Part shown: positions 36,204 through 44,157 of the stretch, in pieces
Layout of the letters: every line of letters begins with the position of its first letter
Position numbering within the stretch: the first letter of the stretch is position 1
Assembly (NCBI GenBank): GCA_003220795.1
Contig: QHTK01000069.1
Location: 1 to 44,157 of the forward strand
Length of the DNA stretch: 44,157 nt
Source: Gemmatimonadota bacterium
Lineage (GTDB): Bacteria > Gemmatimonadota > Gemmatimonadetes > Gemmatimonadales > GWC2-71-9
Direction of reading: 5' to 3'
Position numbers and translations under genes: made by a program
Notes under the pieces: model-generated
Seen by the model: only the letters and a program-made list of their open reading frames with translations
Told to the model about the DNA's origin: nothing
Database searches by the model: none

Positions 36204-37105
36204 CGCGTCGTGGCTTCACCATGATCGAGCTGCTGATCGCGCTCGTGATCCTGGGCATCGTGTCGGCGGCGCTGTACAAGGTGCTGGTCACGAACCAGCG
36301 GACCTATCTCGCGCAGACCCAGCGGATCGATCTGCAGCAGAACATCCGCGCCGCGGCGACGATCCTGCCGGCCGAGCTGCGCGAGATCAACGCGGTCGGG
36401 ACCGCGGGGGCCAACAACGGCGACCTGAGCGGGATGCTCGGCACGTCCCTCACGATCCGGGCGATGCGGCAGCTCGCGTTTCTGTGCGTCACCCCGCCCT
36501 TGGGCGGCGGCGTTGGCCAGATCATCCTGACGGTGCGGCAGCAGCCGATGTTCGGGTCGCGGCAGACCTACTCACGAGGCGACTCGGTGCTGGTGTTCTA
36601 CGAGGGCGACCCGGGGACCCGCAACGACGACAGCTGGCTGCGCGGCGAGGTGAAGGACGTCGCGGCCGGGGTTTGCCCCGACCCCAACGGCAATCACCCG
36701 GCCTGGGTGCTGACGCTCGGGGCGCAGTGGATCGCAGGGAGCCAGTTCAACGTCGCGGGCGCGATCACCAACGGCTCGCCGGTACGGGGCTTCACGAACA
36801 CGACCTACAGCCTGTGGTTGTCGCCCACGGACAACCAGTACTACCTGGCCCAGACCGTGGCCAGTAACACGCAACCCCTGGTCGGGCCGCTGTCCGGCGC
36901 GAATGGGCTGACGTTCAACTACTACGACGCCAACGGCGTCGTGACGGCCGACTCGTCCAAGGTCGCCCAGATCGAGATCCGCGTACGCGGTCGCACGCAG
37001 TCGCAGATTTCGCAGCCGGGCACACCCGGCGTGTCGTACAAGATGGACAGCGTGGTCACCCGCGTCGCCATTCGCGGCAACACGCGCTGCAACCCTTGTT
37101 TATAA
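36191..37105 (+). CDS. pilW: PilW-type minor pilin
   Basis: 304-residue prepilin, the large tip component. Leader MSSLARRG; FTMIELLIALVILGIVSAALYKVLV with Glu at +5; helix continuing TYLAQTQRIDLQQNIRAAATILPAELREI, typical of PilW. A long beta-rich globular domain follows (about 90-300), ending in a Cys pair (RCNPCL). Start ATG 36191 lies inside the end of pilV. The operon continues with pilX 32 bp later. Confidence 0.85.
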   Translation: MSSLARRGFTMIELLIALVILGIVSAALYKVLVTNQRTYLAQTQRIDLQQNIRAAATILPAELREINAVGTAGANNGDLSGMLGTSLTIRAMRQLAFLCVTPPLGGGVGQIILTVRQQPMFGSRQTYSRGDSVLVFYEGDPGTRNDDSWLRGEVKDVAAGVCPDPNGNHPAWVLTLGAQWIAGSQFNVAGAITNGSPVRGFTNTTYSLWLSPTDNQYYLAQTVASNTQPLVGPLSGANGLTFNYYDANGVVTADSSKVAQIEIRVRGRTQSQISQPGTPGVSYKMDSVVTRVAIRGNTRCNPCL

Positions 37106-37137
37106 GCGCGACGTCCATTCGCACGAAGGAGCCGGTT

Positions 37138-38334
37138 ATGAAGCGGACCATCCAGAACGAGCGCGGTATGGCGCTCGCCCTCGCGATCGTCGCCCTGGTC
37201 ATCGTGGGCGCGCTGATCGCGGGCGCGTTCTTCGCGGGGACTCAGGAGCAGCGCGTGGGCGAAAACTCGCGCTACAGCCAGCGCTCGTTCGGCGTCGCCG
37301 AGGGAGCCGCCAACTACATCATCGGCCACTGGGATCCCCAGGTCTTCAACAGTCGCGGGTTCTATCCGGCCGATTCGGTGAAGATCCCGATTTCGGGGGT
37401 CGCGGACACAGTATCGCCGAGCCGTACGGGGCGCTACGCCGGCTATGTCTATCGGCTCAATCAGGAGCAGTACCTGATCGACATCACCGGCCAGGACTCG
37501 ACCAGCGCCGGCGGTGGCGCGGCGCTGCTGCGGCGCGGCGGTGGCGGCCGGGAGCGCATCGGACTGCTCGCGCGGATCAAGCCGTTGGTCGTGGACATCC
37601 GGGCGTCGCTCACCAGCGGGCGCGGTGACGCGCTCTCCGGCAACGCGGCGATCAGCGGATACGATCATACCCCGACGGGTTGGACGACCTGCAACCCGCT
37701 CGACAGCGCTGGAAACGCCAAAGCGGGCATCCGGACCGACACCTCGATGAGCGTGAGCGCCGGCGGAAGCTCCACGATTGTGGGGACCCCGCCGGTCATC
37801 AAGGACCCGAACATCGCCGACACGACGTTCACAAAGTACGGGGACGTCAACTATAGTCAGCTCGTGGCGCGGGCCACCCTTAACCTCGCCGGCACGAATT
37901 TCTCCAACAGCATCGGGCCGGTCGTGACCAACGGGCAGTGTGACAAGACGGTCGCCACCAACTGGGGCGATGGGGTGAACCCCTCTCAGCCGTGCGGCAC
38001 GTACTTCCCGATCGTGCACATCCAGGGGGATGCGGAGATCAACGGTGTGCAGGGACAGGGGATCCTGCTGGTGGACGGCAGCCTGTCGGTGCAGGGGGGC
38101 TTCCAATGGTTCGGTATCACCATCGTCCGGGGTACGCTGAAGACCGCCGGGGGTGGGTCGGCGGACGCCCATTTCTGGGGTGCGACGATGGTACAGGACA
38201 GCACGGTGGTGGGAAACAACCAGATCACCGGCCACGCCAATATCCTGTACTCTAAGTGCGCTGTTATCAAAGCGTTAGACCAGACTGGGGTGGTGGCGTT
38301 GATGCGGTCCCGGGGGTGGGTGCAGCTCTACTAA
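37138..38334 (+). CDS. pilX: PilX-type pilus assembly protein
   Basis: 398-residue protein. N-terminus ERGMALALAIVALVIVGALIAGAFF is the PilX_N helix, without Glu at +5, as known for PilX in Pseudomonas-type operons. Next comes GTQEQRVGENSRYSQRSFGVAEGAANYIIGHW. The C-terminal half has repeated short strands (INGVQGQGILLVDGSLSVQGGFQWFGITIVRGTL), suggesting a right-handed beta-helix-like tip domain, and a basic Gly/Arg patch (LLRRGGGGRERIG) lies at about 138-150. Start ATG 37138 has ribosome-binding site GAAGGAG at 37125-37131; the frame is open back to 37096 without support. A strong hairpin follows the stop. Confidence 0.8.
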   Translation: MKRTIQNERGMALALAIVALVIVGALIAGAFFAGTQEQRVGENSRYSQRSFGVAEGAANYIIGHWDPQVFNSRGFYPADSVKIPISGVADTVSPSRTGRYAGYVYRLNQEQYLIDITGQDSTSAGGGAALLRRGGGGRERIGLLARIKPLVVDIRASLTSGRGDALSGNAAISGYDHTPTGWTTCNPLDSAGNAKAGIRTDTSMSVSAGGSSTIVGTPPVIKDPNIADTTFTKYGDVNYSQLVARATLNLAGTNFSNSIGPVVTNGQCDKTVATNWGDGVNPSQPCGTYFPIVHIQGDAEINGVQGQGILLVDGSLSVQGGFQWFGITIVRGTLKTAGGGSADAHFWGATMVQDSTVVGNNQITGHANILYSKCAVIKALDQTGVVALMRSRGWVQLY

Positions 38335-38356
38335 ACTGGCCTAACTGTAGGCCAGT
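38335..38356 (+). terminator. Hairpin after pilX (end of the minor-pilin operon)
   Basis: ACTGGCCTA-ACTG-TAGGCCAGT: perfect 9-bp stem and 4-nt loop beginning at the base after the TAA stop. The downstream sequence (AAAGTACTTGTTGTG) is only loosely T-rich. Confidence 0.65.
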
Positions 38357-38394
38357 AAAGTACTTGTTGTGTCGGCCTAAAGTAGGTTCGAGGC

Positions 38395-38423
38395 TTGACA
38401 GGATAAGGGGCGGGGCTTACTGT
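38395..38423 (+). promoter_or_regulatory. Predicted sigma-70 promoter for pilMNOPQ
   Basis: Perfect TTGACA (38395-38400), a 17-bp spacer and TACTGT (38418-38423). Predicted start near 38430, leader about 36 nt before the pilM ATG. Suggests the alignment complex is expressed by the housekeeping sigma factor, separately from the sigma-54 pilin genes. Confidence 0.65.
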
Positions 38424-38465
38424 AGTTTGCCCTCGCCCCATCTTGTTCCTTAACCCCTAGGCTCT

Positions 38466-39518
38466 ATGGCTCTATTTGGGTTCCTGGGTGGCAAAAAAAC
38501 CTCCGTCGGCCTGGATATCGGCTCCGGCATCATCAAGCTGGTGGTCATCGACCACTCGGGCAGCGAGCCGGAGCTGGCGAAGGTAGCCACCACCGAAGTA
38601 GCGGCCGACGCCATCGTCGAGGGCGAGGTCATGGACCCCGGTATCGTCGCCGAGGCGATCCGGGGGCTGTTTTCCGCCGCCGGCGTGAAGCAGAGATCGG
38701 TCGTCACGGCCGTCGGGGGGCGGGACGTCATCGTCAAGAAGATCCAGATGGATCGGATGAAAGAGGCGGACGCCCGGGAGGTGATCCGCTGGGAGGCCGA
38801 GCAGCACGTGCCGTTCGACATGGCCAACGTGGAGCTCGACTTCCAGATCCTGGACCCCGACGCCGAAGGGCTGCAGATGAACGTGCTGCTCGTCGCGGCC
38901 AAGCGGGAGCTGGTGGAGGGCCGGGTGGGGCTCCTGAACGAGGCCGGGCTCGAGCCCGGGATCATCGATGTCGACGCCTTCGCGATCCACAACGCCTTCG
39001 AGCTGAACCACCCCGATGCGATGCAGGGCGTGGCGGGCCTCGTGAACATCGGTCACGAGGTGACGAACGTGAACATCCTCGAGGACGGCGTACCGGTGCT
39101 GACGCGCGACCTCTCGGTGGGTACGCGCCGCTTCCGCGAGGACCTGCAACGGGAAAAGGGGCTCTCGGCGGAAGACGCCGAGCGGGTGATTCAGGGCCTG
39201 ACGCATAGCGCCGACCTGGCGCCGTACGTGGAGGCGCGGGGCGAGGAGATCGCGGTCGGGGTGGAGCGGGCCGCCGCGTTTCTCGCGACCGCCTCCCGCT
39301 CGGCGGGAGGCCTGGGCCGGGTGTACACGATCGGCGGCGGGGCGCGGATCCCCGGGCTGAACGAAGCGCTCGGCAGCCGGCTCAAGGTGCCGGTCGAGGT
39401 GGCGAGCCCGGTGCAGCGGCTCAAGGTGCGTGATGCGGTGTTCGAGTCGGTGTCCGTGGACGAAGTCGCCCCTCTGCTGATGCTGTCGGTCGGGCTGGCG
39501 CTGAGGCGCGCCGCATGA
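38466..39518 (+). CDS. pilM: PilM, actin-like T4P alignment protein
   Basis: 350-residue cytoplasmic actin-like ATPase. N-terminal FGFLGGKKTSVGLDIGSGIIKLVVID (phosphate-1 loop), RDVIVKKIQMDRMKEADAREVIRWEAEQHVPFD, DVDAFAIHNAFELN, LVNIGHEVTNVNILEDG (phosphate-2), and IGGGARIPGLNEAL (adenosine motif). PilM binds the N-terminal tail of PilN and links the cytoplasmic ATPases to the periplasmic complex. An A7 run lies at 38493-38499. ATGA overlap with pilN. Confidence 0.95.
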   Translation: MALFGFLGGKKTSVGLDIGSGIIKLVVIDHSGSEPELAKVATTEVAADAIVEGEVMDPGIVAEAIRGLFSAAGVKQRSVVTAVGGRDVIVKKIQMDRMKEADAREVIRWEAEQHVPFDMANVELDFQILDPDAEGLQMNVLLVAAKRELVEGRVGLLNEAGLEPGIIDVDAFAIHNAFELNHPDAMQGVAGLVNIGHEVTNVNILEDGVPVLTRDLSVGTRRFREDLQREKGLSAEDAERVIQGLTHSADLAPYVEARGEEIAVGVERAAAFLATASRSAGGLGRVYTIGGGARIPGLNEALGSRLKVPVEVASPVQRLKVRDAVFESVSVDEVAPLLMLSVGLALRRAA

Positions 39519-40225
39519 TCGAAATAAATCTTCTCCCAGGGAAGAAGAAGCGGGCGGCACCGGGGGGCGGGTTCAAGCTCGCCCTTCCCGATTTCCGTGG
39601 CCTCATCGCCACGATCAAGAACCCGTGGCTGATCGCGGCGAGCGCGACGTCGGCCGTGGTGATCGTGGGCGTGGTGCTGCTGTTCTTCACGCAGACGGCG
39701 CGGCTGCGCGTGGCCGAGGCGCGGCTCGATGGCGTGCGGACCGAGAAGCGGCGCTTCGACGCCGTGATCGCCCAGAAGCGCCAGTCGGAGAAGATCCGGG
39801 ACTCGCTCGTCGCGGAGATCAACGTCATCCGCGGCATCGACGCCGACCGCTATATCTGGCCGCACATCCTCGACCAGGTCACCAAGGCGCTCCCCCCCTA
39901 CACGTGGCTCGACGGCATCTCGGCCCAGGGGGTGGGGGTCGGGGGGCAGCCGGCTCAGGCGAATCTCCCTCCCGGCACTGCGGACACGACCGGCGCGCCC
40001 ACCGTGCGTGTGTGGATCACCGGGAGGACGGTCGACATTCAGGCGTACACGACGTTTCTGCGGCAGCTCGCCGCTTCGCCCTGGCTCACCGACGTGTCTC
40101 CCGCCACATCGTCGACGGTGATCGACCAGGATCGGCCGGTGACGGCGTTCAACGTGTCGCTGCGCTACAAGGTCGCGGACTCGGTGTACATCCGGACCGT
40201 CCCCCTCACCCAGTCGGTGAGGTAA
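39515..40225 (+). CDS. pilN: PilN, T4P inner-membrane alignment protein
   Basis: 236-residue protein. The cytoplasmic PilM-binding tail MIEINLLPGKKKR is diagnostic. One membrane helix (about 42-65) is followed by a periplasmic coiled coil (ARLRVAEARLDGVRTEKRRFDAVIAQKRQSEKIRDSL) and a ferredoxin-like domain (about 105-230, LPPYTWLDGISAQG...). A Gly/Gln/Pro-rich loop lies at about 141-160. Forms a heterodimer with PilO. ATG overlaps the pilM TGA. Confidence 0.92.
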   Translation: MIEINLLPGKKKRAAPGGGFKLALPDFRGLIATIKNPWLIAASATSAVVIVGVVLLFFTQTARLRVAEARLDGVRTEKRRFDAVIAQKRQSEKIRDSLVAEINVIRGIDADRYIWPHILDQVTKALPPYTWLDGISAQGVGVGGQPAQANLPPGTADTTGAPTVRVWITGRTVDIQAYTTFLRQLAASPWLTDVSPATSSTVIDQDRPVTAFNVSLRYKVADSVYIRTVPLTQSVR

Positions 40226-40229
40226 GCCT

Positions 40230-40877
40230 GTGGCCCTCCTCCCCCAGGACCGGCAGAGCCAGTACATGCTCCTGATCACGCTGGTGATGCTGATCGTGGG
40301 CTACGTGTTCTGGACCTACTGGGAGCAGCCGACCGCCGCGCAGATCGCGACCGCGAACGCCGAAATCGATAGCCTACAGGTGATCATCGACAAGGCGAAG
40401 CAGGACCTGGCGAGCGGCACGGTCGAAGATCTGCGCCGCAAAGTCGAGCAATACCAGGCGCTGCTCGGCGTGATGCGCCGCCTCGTGCCCGAGAAGAACG
40501 AGGTGCCGGCGCTGATCGACGACATCTCCACCAAGTCGAAGGTGCGCGGCGTGACGATCGGCCGGTTCGAGCCACTCGCGGTCGACGCGACGGCGCCGTT
40601 CGATACCTACCGCTACCGCCTGGAGATCCTGGGCCATTACGACCAGCTCGGCGAGTTCCTGTCGGACATCGCCAGCCTGCCGCGCATTGTCGTGCCGCAG
40701 GACGTGATCCTCCATCCGGCGCAGCAGCAGGCGCAGAAGGTGCTCAACGACACGCTGGGGGCGCTGCTCGAGGCCCAGTTCGTCATCCGCACGTTCGTCA
40801 AGTCCGCAGCCCCGCCGCCCGCGCCCAAGAAGGGCGCGCCCGCGAAGCCCGTCGCCCGGGCCGGCGATGAGCGTTAG
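40230..40877 (+). CDS. pilO: PilO, T4P inner-membrane alignment protein
   Basis: 215-residue protein with a short cytoplasmic tail, one membrane helix (about 9-30, YMLLITLVMLIVGYVFW), a coiled coil (about 36-90) and the PilO ferredoxin-like core (VEQYQALLGVMRRLVPEKNEVPALIDDIS, then YRYRLEILGHYDQLGEFLSDIASLPRIV). A Pro/Ala/Lys-rich tail ends it. Start is GTG 40230, 4 bp after the pilN stop. It overlaps pilP by 11 bp. Confidence 0.92.
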   Translation: MALLPQDRQSQYMLLITLVMLIVGYVFWTYWEQPTAAQIATANAEIDSLQVIIDKAKQDLASGTVEDLRRKVEQYQALLGVMRRLVPEKNEVPALIDDISTKSKVRGVTIGRFEPLAVDATAPFDTYRYRLEILGHYDQLGEFLSDIASLPRIVVPQDVILHPAQQQAQKVLNDTLGALLEAQFVIRTFVKSAAPPPAPKKGAPAKPVARAGDER

Positions 40878-41328
40878 GCTCGCGCTCGTCCTCGCAGCGC
40901 TGTGCGCGGCGGCGCCGCTCGCCGCCCAGGCGAAGCCGCAGCCGCGGGCCAAATCCGCTGGCGCCGCCAGGGACACGACGGCCCGGACCGACAGCGCAGG
41001 CGGGACCACCCTGGTACGCGAGGTCTACTCCTATGAGGGCGGGGGCCGCGATCCCTTCGTGTCGCTCCTCAGGTCGGGTGACATCCGACCGCTCCTCTCC
41101 GACTTGAGGCTGGTCGGCATCTACTACGACTCGCGGTACCCGGCGCGCAGCGTCGCCGTGCTCCGCGACGTCACGAACGCCAAGATCTACCGGGTCAAGC
41201 CGGCGTCGATTCTCGGGCGGCTCAAGGTCACGACGATCCGCCCGCGGGAAATCGTGTTTACGGTGCAGGAGTTCGGGTTCGAGCGGCAGGAAACGCTGTC
41301 GCTCGCCAAGCAGGAGGTATCACCATGA
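40867..41328 (+). CDS. pilP: PilP, T4P periplasmic protein linking PilNO to PilQ
   Basis: 153-residue exported protein. Residues 1-22 form a signal peptide (LALVLAALCAAAPLAAQA). The Cys13 context does not fit a lipobox, so it is probably not a lipoprotein, unlike PilP in proteobacteria. The mature part has a disordered N-terminal stretch, then YSYEGGGRDPFVSLL and LRLVGIYYDSRYPARSVAVLRD, the PilP beta-domain, ending FTVQEFGFERQETLSL, which is typical. ATGA overlap with pilQ. Confidence 0.88.
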   Translation: MSVRLALVLAALCAAAPLAAQAKPQPRAKSAGAARDTTARTDSAGGTTLVREVYSYEGGGRDPFVSLLRSGDIRPLLSDLRLVGIYYDSRYPARSVAVLRDVTNAKIYRVKPASILGRLKVTTIRPREIVFTVQEFGFERQETLSLAKQEVSP

Positions 41329-43223
41329 AGCCCATCGCAGCCCTCGCCGCGTGGCTGGTCGTGGCGGCGGCGCCCCCGATCAGGGGAGCGCCGGGTCGGG
41401 ACGGCGAAGTCAAGGCCGTCAGCGTGCTCCCCGCCCCCGGCCGCGTGGAGGTCGTGATCGATCTCCGGGGCGCGGTCGAAGTTCAGGACTTCACGCTCGC
41501 GAGCCCCGCCCGGCTGGTGCTCGATCTGCAGGGGGCGCGGCTCGTCGCGCCCGCTGCGCTGTACGACGGGCAGAACCGCGGCGGCATCAAGAACGTGCGC
41601 TACGCCCAGTTCCGGCCGGGCGTGGTCCGCGTGGTGATCGACCTCGACGTGCTGAAGGACTACCAGATCGAGCGCCGCGACGGCCAGGTGCGCGTCAAGA
41701 TCGGCACCGACCGCACCGCGTTCGGCGCGTGGTCGAGCCTCATGGTCGCGACGTTGCCACCGCCGCCGCCTCCGGCGCCCGCGCCGGTCGCCGCGACCGC
41801 ACCGCTGCCGAGCCGCGGCGGCCAGGCCGCGCGCGTCGCCCCGCCCAGCGCCAGCGAGAATCCGGTGTCGATCGACGCGTACCTCGCGGCGCACGCCTCG
41901 GAAGCCGCGCAATCGCAGGCGCCGCGCATCACCGTGACGTGGGACCGGGCCGACATCCAGGAGGTGGTCGCCGGCTTCGCGGCATTCAGCGGGCGGACCA
42001 TCGTGGTGAACAAAGGCATTGCGGGCCAGCTCTCGGCCGAGATCAAGAACCAGCCGTGGGACCTCGCGTTCAACGCCGTGCTCGAGTCCCAGGGGCTCGC
42101 CGTCAACACCTTGGAGGGCGGAATCTTCCAGGTGATCGACAAGAAGGATTTGGCGAGGGCCGATTCGACGGTGCCCGTGGAAACACGACTCGTGCGCGTG
42201 AACTACGCTCGGGCCTCGTCGCTGGTGCCCGCGATACAGTCCATCGTCTCCAAGCGCGGGGCCGTGGTGGCGGATTCGTCGACGAACGGGCTCGTCATTA
42301 CCGAGATCCAGAGCCGCATCCGGCTGGTGGAGGATTTCGTGAAGGGGCTCGACATCCGCACGCCGCAGGTGTCGATCCAGGCGAAGATCATCTTCATCGA
42401 TCGCACCGACGTCGAGGAGCTGGGGGTGAAGTACGACCTCGGCTCGACCACGCAGTTCTTCAACAGGCTCATCCAACGGCCCGATCCCCGGACCGCGAAG
42501 CCGGTCGACACCAACCTGGACGGCGTGCCCGACGCGCTCGTGCCACAGTCCAATTTCACTCCCGATCAGGTCATCGTGGACCTGGGCGGCAACTCGTTGT
42601 CGGCGCTGGGGAACGCCAGTCAGGAGGTCGCCAACCCGGCGCTCAACCTCATCTTCTCGACCGCGATCGGGAACTTTGACCTGACCACGTTCCTGCAAGC
42701 GCTGCAGCGCGTCGAGCTGGCGGACCTCCAGGCCGAGCCAACGATCACCACGCTGGACAACCGGCCCGCCGAGATCCTGGTGGGCGACCGGGTGCCGATC
42801 CGCATCATCGACGTCGGCACGGGGACGGTCGCCAACCAGCCGCCACGCGCCACGGTGCGGTTCGAGCAGACCGGCATCAACCTGAAGGTCACGCCGCACG
42901 TGACGGCCAACCGCCAGGTACTCATGGAGGTGCACGCCGAGAACTCCGCCGTGAAGCCGTCGTCGGTGGACATCGGCTTCACGTTCCAGACGCAGCAGGC
43001 GGACAACCAGATCCTGGTCAACGACGGGGAGACAGCGGTGATCGGCGGCCTGACTGTGACGTCCGTCAATGTCGTGAAGACGGGAATACCGTTTCTTGTA
43101 GACCTGCCGATCATCGGCAAGCTGTTCGGATTCAGCTCGCAGACGGAGACGCGGCGCGACCTGTTGATTCTGGTCACGCCGCACATCATCGACGACCTGG
43201 TGGCGCCCAACACCGGGAAGTAA
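41325..43223 (+). CDS. pilQ: PilQ, T4P secretin
   Basis: 632-residue outer-membrane secretin, the pore for the pilus. Signal peptide residues 1-22; AMIN domain about 28-130 (VEVVIDLRGAVEVQDFTL...), which binds peptidoglycan; Pro-rich linker about 145-165; N0 domain about 200-270 (DIQEVVAGFAAFSGRTIVVNKGIAG); N1 about 288-348 (RLVRVNYARASSLVPAIQSIV); secretin domain about 350-625 with LQAEPTITTLDNRPAEILVGDRVP and the C-terminal signature GIPFLVDLPIIGKLFG followed by LLILVTPHIID. One AMIN domain only. Last of the pilMNOPQ genes; a lipoprotein gene follows 14 bp later. Confidence 0.95.
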   Translation: MKPIAALAAWLVVAAAPPIRGAPGRDGEVKAVSVLPAPGRVEVVIDLRGAVEVQDFTLASPARLVLDLQGARLVAPAALYDGQNRGGIKNVRYAQFRPGVVRVVIDLDVLKDYQIERRDGQVRVKIGTDRTAFGAWSSLMVATLPPPPPPAPAPVAATAPLPSRGGQAARVAPPSASENPVSIDAYLAAHASEAAQSQAPRITVTWDRADIQEVVAGFAAFSGRTIVVNKGIAGQLSAEIKNQPWDLAFNAVLESQGLAVNTLEGGIFQVIDKKDLARADSTVPVETRLVRVNYARASSLVPAIQSIVSKRGAVVADSSTNGLVITEIQSRIRLVEDFVKGLDIRTPQVSIQAKIIFIDRTDVEELGVKYDLGSTTQFFNRLIQRPDPRTAKPVDTNLDGVPDALVPQSNFTPDQVIVDLGGNSLSALGNASQEVANPALNLIFSTAIGNFDLTTFLQALQRVELADLQAEPTITTLDNRPAEILVGDRVPIRIIDVGTGTVANQPPRATVRFEQTGINLKVTPHVTANRQVLMEVHAENSAVKPSSVDIGFTFQTQQADNQILVNDGETAVIGGLTVTSVNVVKTGIPFLVDLPIIGKLFGFSSQTETRRDLLILVTPHIIDDLVAPNTGK

Positions 43224-43237
43224 ACCGGGAGCCTGAT

Positions 43238-44157
43238 ATGCGGCAGGGACGCGGGAGAGGTCTGCTGTGGGGGGTGTGCGCCCTGCTGGGCACCCTCGGG
43301 GCGTGCGAGACGTCGCGCAACCCGGGGGGCGTGCAGCGCGACCTCATATCGCCGACCATCCAGTTGGCCGGCGCCGACACGCAGGACATCAAGAACGGGC
43401 TCAACTTCAGCGTCACCGCCACCGACAACCTCGGGCTCAAGGACATCCAGCTCACCTACAGCGGCGGCTATATCAATCAGACCGACTCGGTATTCACGAG
43501 CACGGTCACGAGCATCACGCTCCAGGAGAAGATCAACCCCGGCTCGGGGGCGGGCGGCCGCATCCGCATCATCGGCCGCGCGACCGACGGCGCGGGGAAT
43601 TTCTCGGTGGACACGCTGTTCATCTTCCTGCAGAACATCGACGCCCTGCGGGTCTACCTGCTGCAGCCGACGCCGGGCGCAGTCGGGTCGCCGGGGAAGT
43701 ACATCCCCATCCACGTGGCCGGGGCGCAAAAGGCCGGCGTCAAGCGGATCGGCTGGTCCGTCGGCGGAGCCGCCGGCCAGACGACGCAGACCGGCGACTC
43801 GCTGGTGAGCGGTTCGCCGCCGTTCCCTGATACGCTCGACTTCGTCGACTCGGTGCTGGTGAGCCCCGCGGCCACGGGTGGGTTCTTCACGGTCGTCGGG
43901 TTCGCGGTCGATTCGGGGAACCGGGTGGGGCAGACCTCCCCGATCACCGTGACCCTGCAAACGGTGCAGAACGACCAGACGCCGCCCCAGATCGAGCAGA
44001 CCGTCCTGTTCCGCGCGGAGGCGAACGACACCATCACGGTCCACGCGACCGACCCCAGCGGCATCACCGACATCGGCTTCCGTGTCTACGATCTGGCGGG
44101 GACACTGATGCGCCAGGCTTCGGTCGTGCTCAGCGGCACCTCGACCGACGCCGTCAA
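43238..44157 (+). CDS. Lipoprotein with Ig-like/cadherin-like repeats (partial, 3' end outside window)
   Basis: At least 306 residues; the stop is beyond the window. Signal peptide with lipobox LGAC (Cys at about 23). Beta-rich repeats of about 90-100 residues follow: ISPTIQLAGADTQDIKNGLNFSVTATDNLGLKDIQLTYSGG, ...GRATDGAGNFSVDTLFIFLQN, then a second unit with VGFAVDSGNRVGQTSPITVTL and a third starting DQTPPQIEQTVLFRAEANDTITVHATDPSGITDIGFRVYD. The pattern A.D..G...I.....G resembles bacterial Ig-like domains. ATG 43238 with GGGAG upstream, 14 bp after pilQ, so probably co-transcribed with it. Could be a pilus or outer-membrane accessory lipoprotein; not a PilF-type pilotin (no TPR). Confidence 0.72.
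   Translation, partial: MRQGRGRGLLWGVCALLGTLGACETSRNPGGVQRDLISPTIQLAGADTQDIKNGLNFSVTATDNLGLKDIQLTYSGGYINQTDSVFTSTVTSITLQEKINPGSGAGGRIRIIGRATDGAGNFSVDTLFIFLQNIDALRVYLLQPTPGAVGSPGKYIPIHVAGAQKAGVKRIGWSVGGAAGQTTQTGDSLVSGSPPFPDTLDFVDSVLVSPAATGGFFTVVGFAVDSGNRVGQTSPITVTLQTVQNDQTPPQIEQTVLFRAEANDTITVHATDPSGITDIGFRVYDLAGTLMRQASVVLSGTSTDAV

Noticed and set aside
38493..38499. A7 run near the start of pilM as a programmed frameshift or switch
   Set aside because: It encodes the Lys-Lys that PilM proteins often have here, and no alternative-frame product or downstream structure is apparent.
41187..43184. 665-codon open frame antisense to pilQ
   Set aside because: Shadow frame; pilQ is unambiguous on the plus strand.

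Overview
The window is GC-rich, densely coded DNA from a Gram-negative (diderm) bacterium, most likely a member of the Gemmatimonadota or a close relative in the FCB group. This rests on LptF/LptG genes, a SprA-type (type IX secretion) outer-membrane translocon, a Bacteroidota-type glutaminyl cyclase, and a complete type IV pilus (T4P) gene set in a GC-rich genome. No rRNA, tRNA, CRISPR array, transposase or integrase was recognised. No gene-free stretch exceeds 300 bases.

Layout. (1) 1-2510, minus: lptF and a partial lptG (lipopolysaccharide export). (2) 2541-9604, plus: sprA, translationally coupled to a QC-like M28 lipoprotein. (3) 9608-9712: an inverted repeat. (4) 9787-14337, plus: a ComEA-like helix-hairpin-helix protein, then pilB, pilT and pilC. 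(5) 14356-14961, minus: a secreted JAMM/MPN-domain protein. (6) 15160-27800, plus: a nine-gene chain in which every start overlaps the preceding stop: pilS, pilR, then seven envelope-glycan genes. These include three multi-membrane GT39-like transferases, a GT2, a methyltransferase and a tandem pair of TMTC-like proteins. (7) 27805-28962, minus: a membrane GT2. (8) 29087-31483, plus: two methyltransferases and a GT4. (9) 31708-32694: two nearly identical major pilins, each with a sigma-54-type promoter and its own terminator. (10) 32771-35247: a second NtrB/NtrC-type pair. (11) 35383-38334: the minor pilins fimT/pilV/pilW/pilX. (12) 38466-43223: pilMNOPQ. (13) 43238-end: an Ig-like lipoprotein, cut by the window edge.

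How the parts may work together. PilB/PilT/PilC and PilMNOPQ form the pilus motor, alignment complex and secretin. Two sigma-54 activator systems flank the pilins, which carry matching -24/-12 elements. The glycosyltransferase block is coupled to pilSR and ends next to pilA, so pilus or surface-glycan modification is a reasonable hypothesis. ComEA suggests DNA uptake. No prepilin peptidase (PilD) is present here.

Most interesting points: the sprA-QC pair, in which SprA's own predicted signal peptide leaves Gln at +1; the secreted JAMM protein, which also has Gln at +1; the tandem TMTC-like genes; the mosaic tandem pilA genes; and two period-8 palindromic repeats, one of them inside a response-regulator linker.
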